Assembly (NCBI GenBank): GCA_964614855.1 | Contig: CAZTMX010000158.1 | Location: 1-6,600 of the forward strand | DNA length: 6,600 nucleotides | Direction of reading: 5' to 3' | Origin: CAWJHE01 sp964614855 | GTDB lineage: Bacteria; Chloroflexota; Anaerolineae; Anaerolineales; UBA4823 | Notes under the pieces: generated by a model | Seen by the model: only the letters and a program-made list of their open reading frames with translations | Databases searched by the model: none | Told to the model about the DNA's origin: nothing | Program-made: the position numbers and the translations under genes | Shown: one piece after another, positions 4,509 through 6,600 of the stretch | How the letters are laid out: each line of letters starts with the position of its first letter | Numbering within the stretch: position 1 is the stretch's first letter

Positions 4509-6245
4509 ATGGCTCAACAAACCGAATTCAATATCTATCCTTCCTCACAACGTAAAAACGTGGAAGTGCATTTACCAGACGGGCGTGTCTTATGCGGACC
4601 GCGAGATGCTGAAATAGGAGAATTTCTCAATGCGTTGCCTGAAGCAAAATCCCCGCCCATCGTTGGTGCGATTGTCAATGGCGAGCTGCGAGAGCTCACT
4701 TACCGCATTTGCCTGGATGCGCGCGTCCGGCCTGTGACCATGGGAGAGGCTGACGGTATGCGCATTTACCGCCGCTCCCTGGTTTTCCTGCTCGAGACAG
4801 CATTCGATGAGTTATTCAGCGGTACTGAGCTACGCGTCGACCATTCTGTCGCCTCTGGCGGCTATTATTGCCAGGTGTCCAATCGCAGCCCACTGACAGT
4901 CGAAGAGCTGGCACGCTTGCAGACACGCATGGAAGATCTGGTGGAGGAAGATCTGCGTTTTGTACGTAAAGAGGTTCCCCTCTCCCAGGCTGTGGAATAT
5001 TTCGTGGCACAAGGTGAAGATGAAAAAGTGCAGCTGCTTTCAAACAGGCAGAAGAACTACCTGACCATGTACCGTCTGAAAGAACACTGGGATTACCACC
5101 ACGGCTATATGACGCCTTCAACCGGATATCTGAAGTGGTTTCAGTTGCTTCCCACCGGCGAAGGCTTTACCTTGCGCTTCCCCCGCAGACAATCTCCCAC
5201 CCAGTTGCTGCCTATGCCGGAATATCCAAAACTACTGAATACCTTCCGCCAGTACGGCAGCATGCTGGACCGCTTGGGCATTTCGAATGTGGGTGCTTTA
5301 AATGATGCCATCAAGACTCAGAAGATCGATGAAGTGATCCTGGTTTCCGAAGCGATGCACGAGCTGCGCGTTACAGAAATCGCCGCGCAGATTGCAAAAC
5401 ACAAAGATCAGATCCGAATTGTAGTCATTGCTGGGCCGTCCTCCTCGGGCAAAACTACTTTTTCCAAGCGCCTTTCCGTCCAGCTCCTGGCAAGCGGGCT
5501 GCCGCCTTTCCCCCTGGCCCTGGATGATTTCTTTGTCGATCGTGAGAAGACACCTTTGGACGAAGATGGAAAACCTGATTTTGAGTCTTTACATGCACTC
5601 GATCTTCAACGGCTGGAACGGGATTTGCAGGCCCTCATCGCTGGGAAGATGGTGCAGCTGCCAAAATACAACTTCCTCACCGGTAAGAGCGAAAGTGGTC
5701 CACGTATCCAGCTCAACTCTGGTGAAATTATCATCCTTGAAGGGATCCATGGCTTAAATCCAGAGCTGATCGCCGGGCTGCCTGCCGAACAGACATTCCG
5801 CATCTATGCATCTGCCCTGACACAGTTGAACCTGGACCGGCACAACCGCATCAGCACCACCGATACACGCCTGATCCGGCGCATTGTACGGGACGCGCGC
5901 GAGCGGGGATATACCGCTACCCAAACCATCCAACGCTGGGAATCTGTACGGCGGGGTGAGAAAAGATTCATCTTCCCCTTCCAGGAAAATGCAGACGCCA
6001 TGTTTAACTCCGCCCTGTCTTATGAACTTTCAGCCTTAAAAACCCTGGCAGAACCCTTGTTGCGCCAGGTGCCGTTTGGCACTACGGAATATGTCGAGGC
6101 AAAGCGCTTGCTGGCGTTCCTGGATTGGTTCCTACCTCTGGAACAGGATTTGATCCCCGACAACTCGATCCTGAGGGAATTTATCGGCAAATCCATCTTG
6201 AGTGATTTTACCCTGTGGCATAACCACAATAACCACAAATCATGA
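4509..6245 (+). CDS. Nucleoside (uridine-type) kinase with N-terminal TGS and ThrRS-like domains
   Basis: This 578-residue protein has three parts. Residues about 17-78 look like a TGS domain (VEVHLPDGRVL; VGAIVNGELREL). Residues about 79-225 resemble the second additional (editing) domain of threonyl-tRNA synthetase, with matches around GGYYCQV, PLTVEELARLQTRMEDLV and PSTGYLKWFQLL. Residues about 300-560 form a P-loop kinase of the uridine kinase/phosphoribulokinase group: Walker A GPSSSGKTT (309-317, K315), LDDFF (338-342), LPKYNF and LEGIHGLNP (410-418). The likely reaction is ATP-dependent phosphorylation of a nucleoside such as uridine, in salvage; the substrate is inferred from the family. 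The ThrRS-like domain has lost its zinc ligands, so tRNA editing is unlikely. Proteins with this architecture are known in Firmicutes and Thermotogae. The start ATG has only a weak GGA (4496-4498) before it. The stop overlaps the next start by 4 bases. Confidence 0.88.
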   Translation: MAQQTEFNIYPSSQRKNVEVHLPDGRVLCGPRDAEIGEFLNALPEAKSPPIVGAIVNGELRELTYRICLDARVRPVTMGEADGMRIYRRSLVFLLETAFDELFSGTELRVDHSVASGGYYCQVSNRSPLTVEELARLQTRMEDLVEEDLRFVRKEVPLSQAVEYFVAQGEDEKVQLLSNRQKNYLTMYRLKEHWDYHHGYMTPSTGYLKWFQLLPTGEGFTLRFPRRQSPTQLLPMPEYPKLLNTFRQYGSMLDRLGISNVGALNDAIKTQKIDEVILVSEAMHELRVTEIAAQIAKHKDQIRIVVIAGPSSSGKTTFSKRLSVQLLASGLPPFPLALDDFFVDREKTPLDEDGKPDFESLHALDLQRLERDLQALIAGKMVQLPKYNFLTGKSESGPRIQLNSGEIIILEGIHGLNPELIAGLPAEQTFRIYASALTQLNLDRHNRISTTDTRLIRRIVRDARERGYTATQTIQRWESVRRGEKRFIFPFQENADAMFNSALSYELSALKTLAEPLLRQVPFGTTEYVEAKRLLAFLDWFLPLEQDLIPDNSILREFIGKSILSDFTLWHNHNNHKS

Positions 6246-6600
6246 AACTAACCCGTTTGCGGCGCCTGCTTCTGGTCTTCCTGGCTGGGATGGTGATGAT
6301 CACCAGTGGTGCATTAATCCGACTGGATGGAGGGTATGGACCTCTCAGAATAGCACAAAACCCTGAACCGGCTCTTGCAGCAAACCTGATGGATTTTCAA
6401 AACCAAATCGGTGAGTCCGAGGTCACCTTCTGGGTGGTGCGCGCTTATTTCGATGATCCTGCCATGGTCAATGAGCTGGCTCAATGGCTGGAGCCCTGGG
6501 AAGTGCGCCGCGATCTGGGATACCTGGTGGTTGGCGTCGACCAGGTGCAATTGGAGATGCTCGAGCAGGCTGGTTTCCGCCTGGTTGTGGATGAGAAACT
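6242..6600 (+). CDS. Exported protein, N-terminal part; possible M14-type carboxypeptidase (3' end outside window)
   Basis: The ATG at 6242 overlaps the kinase stop (ATGA, 6242-6245). The frame stays open for 119 full codons to the window end. No ribosome binding site is visible, so translation probably depends on ribosomes finishing the kinase gene. Residues 1-8 are basic (MKLTRLRR). They are followed by a hydrophobic run LLLVFLAGMVMITSGALI (9-26), which fits a signal peptide or an N-terminal anchor. After a linker, residues 61-118 read VTFWVVRAYFDDPAMVNELAQ, then WLEPWEVRRDLGYLVVGVD, then a LEQAGFRLVVDE segment. This pattern of 'V-R-Y-F-x-D-P', 'EPWEV', 'GYLVV' and 'L-x-x-AGF-x-V' recalls the N-terminal pro-region of Anaerolineae zinc carboxypeptidases (peptidase family M14). 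The catalytic domain with its HxxE zinc site lies beyond the window, so the function is inferred only. That the gene is real is well supported. Confidence 0.72.
   Translation, partial: MKLTRLRRLLLVFLAGMVMITSGALIRLDGGYGPLRIAQNPEPALAANLMDFQNQIGESEVTFWVVRAYFDDPAMVNELAQWLEPWEVRRDLGYLVVGVDQVQLEMLEQAGFRLVVDEK

Noticed and set aside
4277..4555. Open frame crossing the end of gcvPB, the terminator and the start of the kinase gene
   Set aside because: It overlaps two real genes out of frame and runs through the intrinsic terminator at 4383-4420.
1..6600. CRISPR arrays, insertion sequences, tRNA or rRNA genes
   Set aside because: No regularly spaced direct repeats, transposase motifs, terminal inverted repeats, or tRNA/rRNA signatures were seen on reading either strand.

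Overview
The window reads as ordinary bacterial chromosome with tightly packed genes, all on the + strand, at roughly 50-55 % GC. The best guess for the source is Chloroflexota, class Anaerolineae. That is an inference from how the partial last gene and the DUF4870-type small membrane protein look, and I could not test it by search. Nothing suggests a plasmid, phage or mobile element.

Layout: (1) 1-287 is the C-terminal end of a Rieske [2Fe-2S] protein whose start lies before the window. (2) 368-694 encodes a 108-residue membrane protein of the DUF4870/Tic20-like type with its own likely promoter and a strong ribosome binding site. (3) 695-1126 is a 432-base gap without a protein gene. It holds a good promoter (771-799), a tandem glycine riboswitch (two aptamers, about 840-935 and 946-1054) and a GC-rich terminator-type hairpin (1053-1077). 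(4) 1127-4350 is a three-gene glycine-cleavage operon, gcvH-gcvPA-gcvPB, ending at an intrinsic terminator near 4383-4420. (5) 4509-6245 is a separately promoted nucleoside (uridine-type) kinase fused to N-terminal TGS and threonyl-tRNA-synthetase-like domains. (6) 6242-6600 is the start of an exported or membrane-anchored protein whose start codon overlaps the kinase stop codon. It resembles the N-terminal part of Anaerolineae M14-type zinc carboxypeptidases.

How it works together: glycine bound by the leader RNA should let transcription pass the hairpin and express the H protein (lipoyl carrier) and the two subunits of the glycine decarboxylase P protein. The T protein (gcvT) and L protein needed to complete the cycle are not in this window. 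The kinase and the gene after it form a separate transcription unit.

I found no wholly new system. The most interesting points are the asymmetric riboswitch, whose second aptamer has several departures from consensus and whose P1 shares two bases with the terminator; the loss of all four zinc-ligand positions in the ThrRS-like domain of the kinase; and an operator-like inverted repeat around the gcv promoter.
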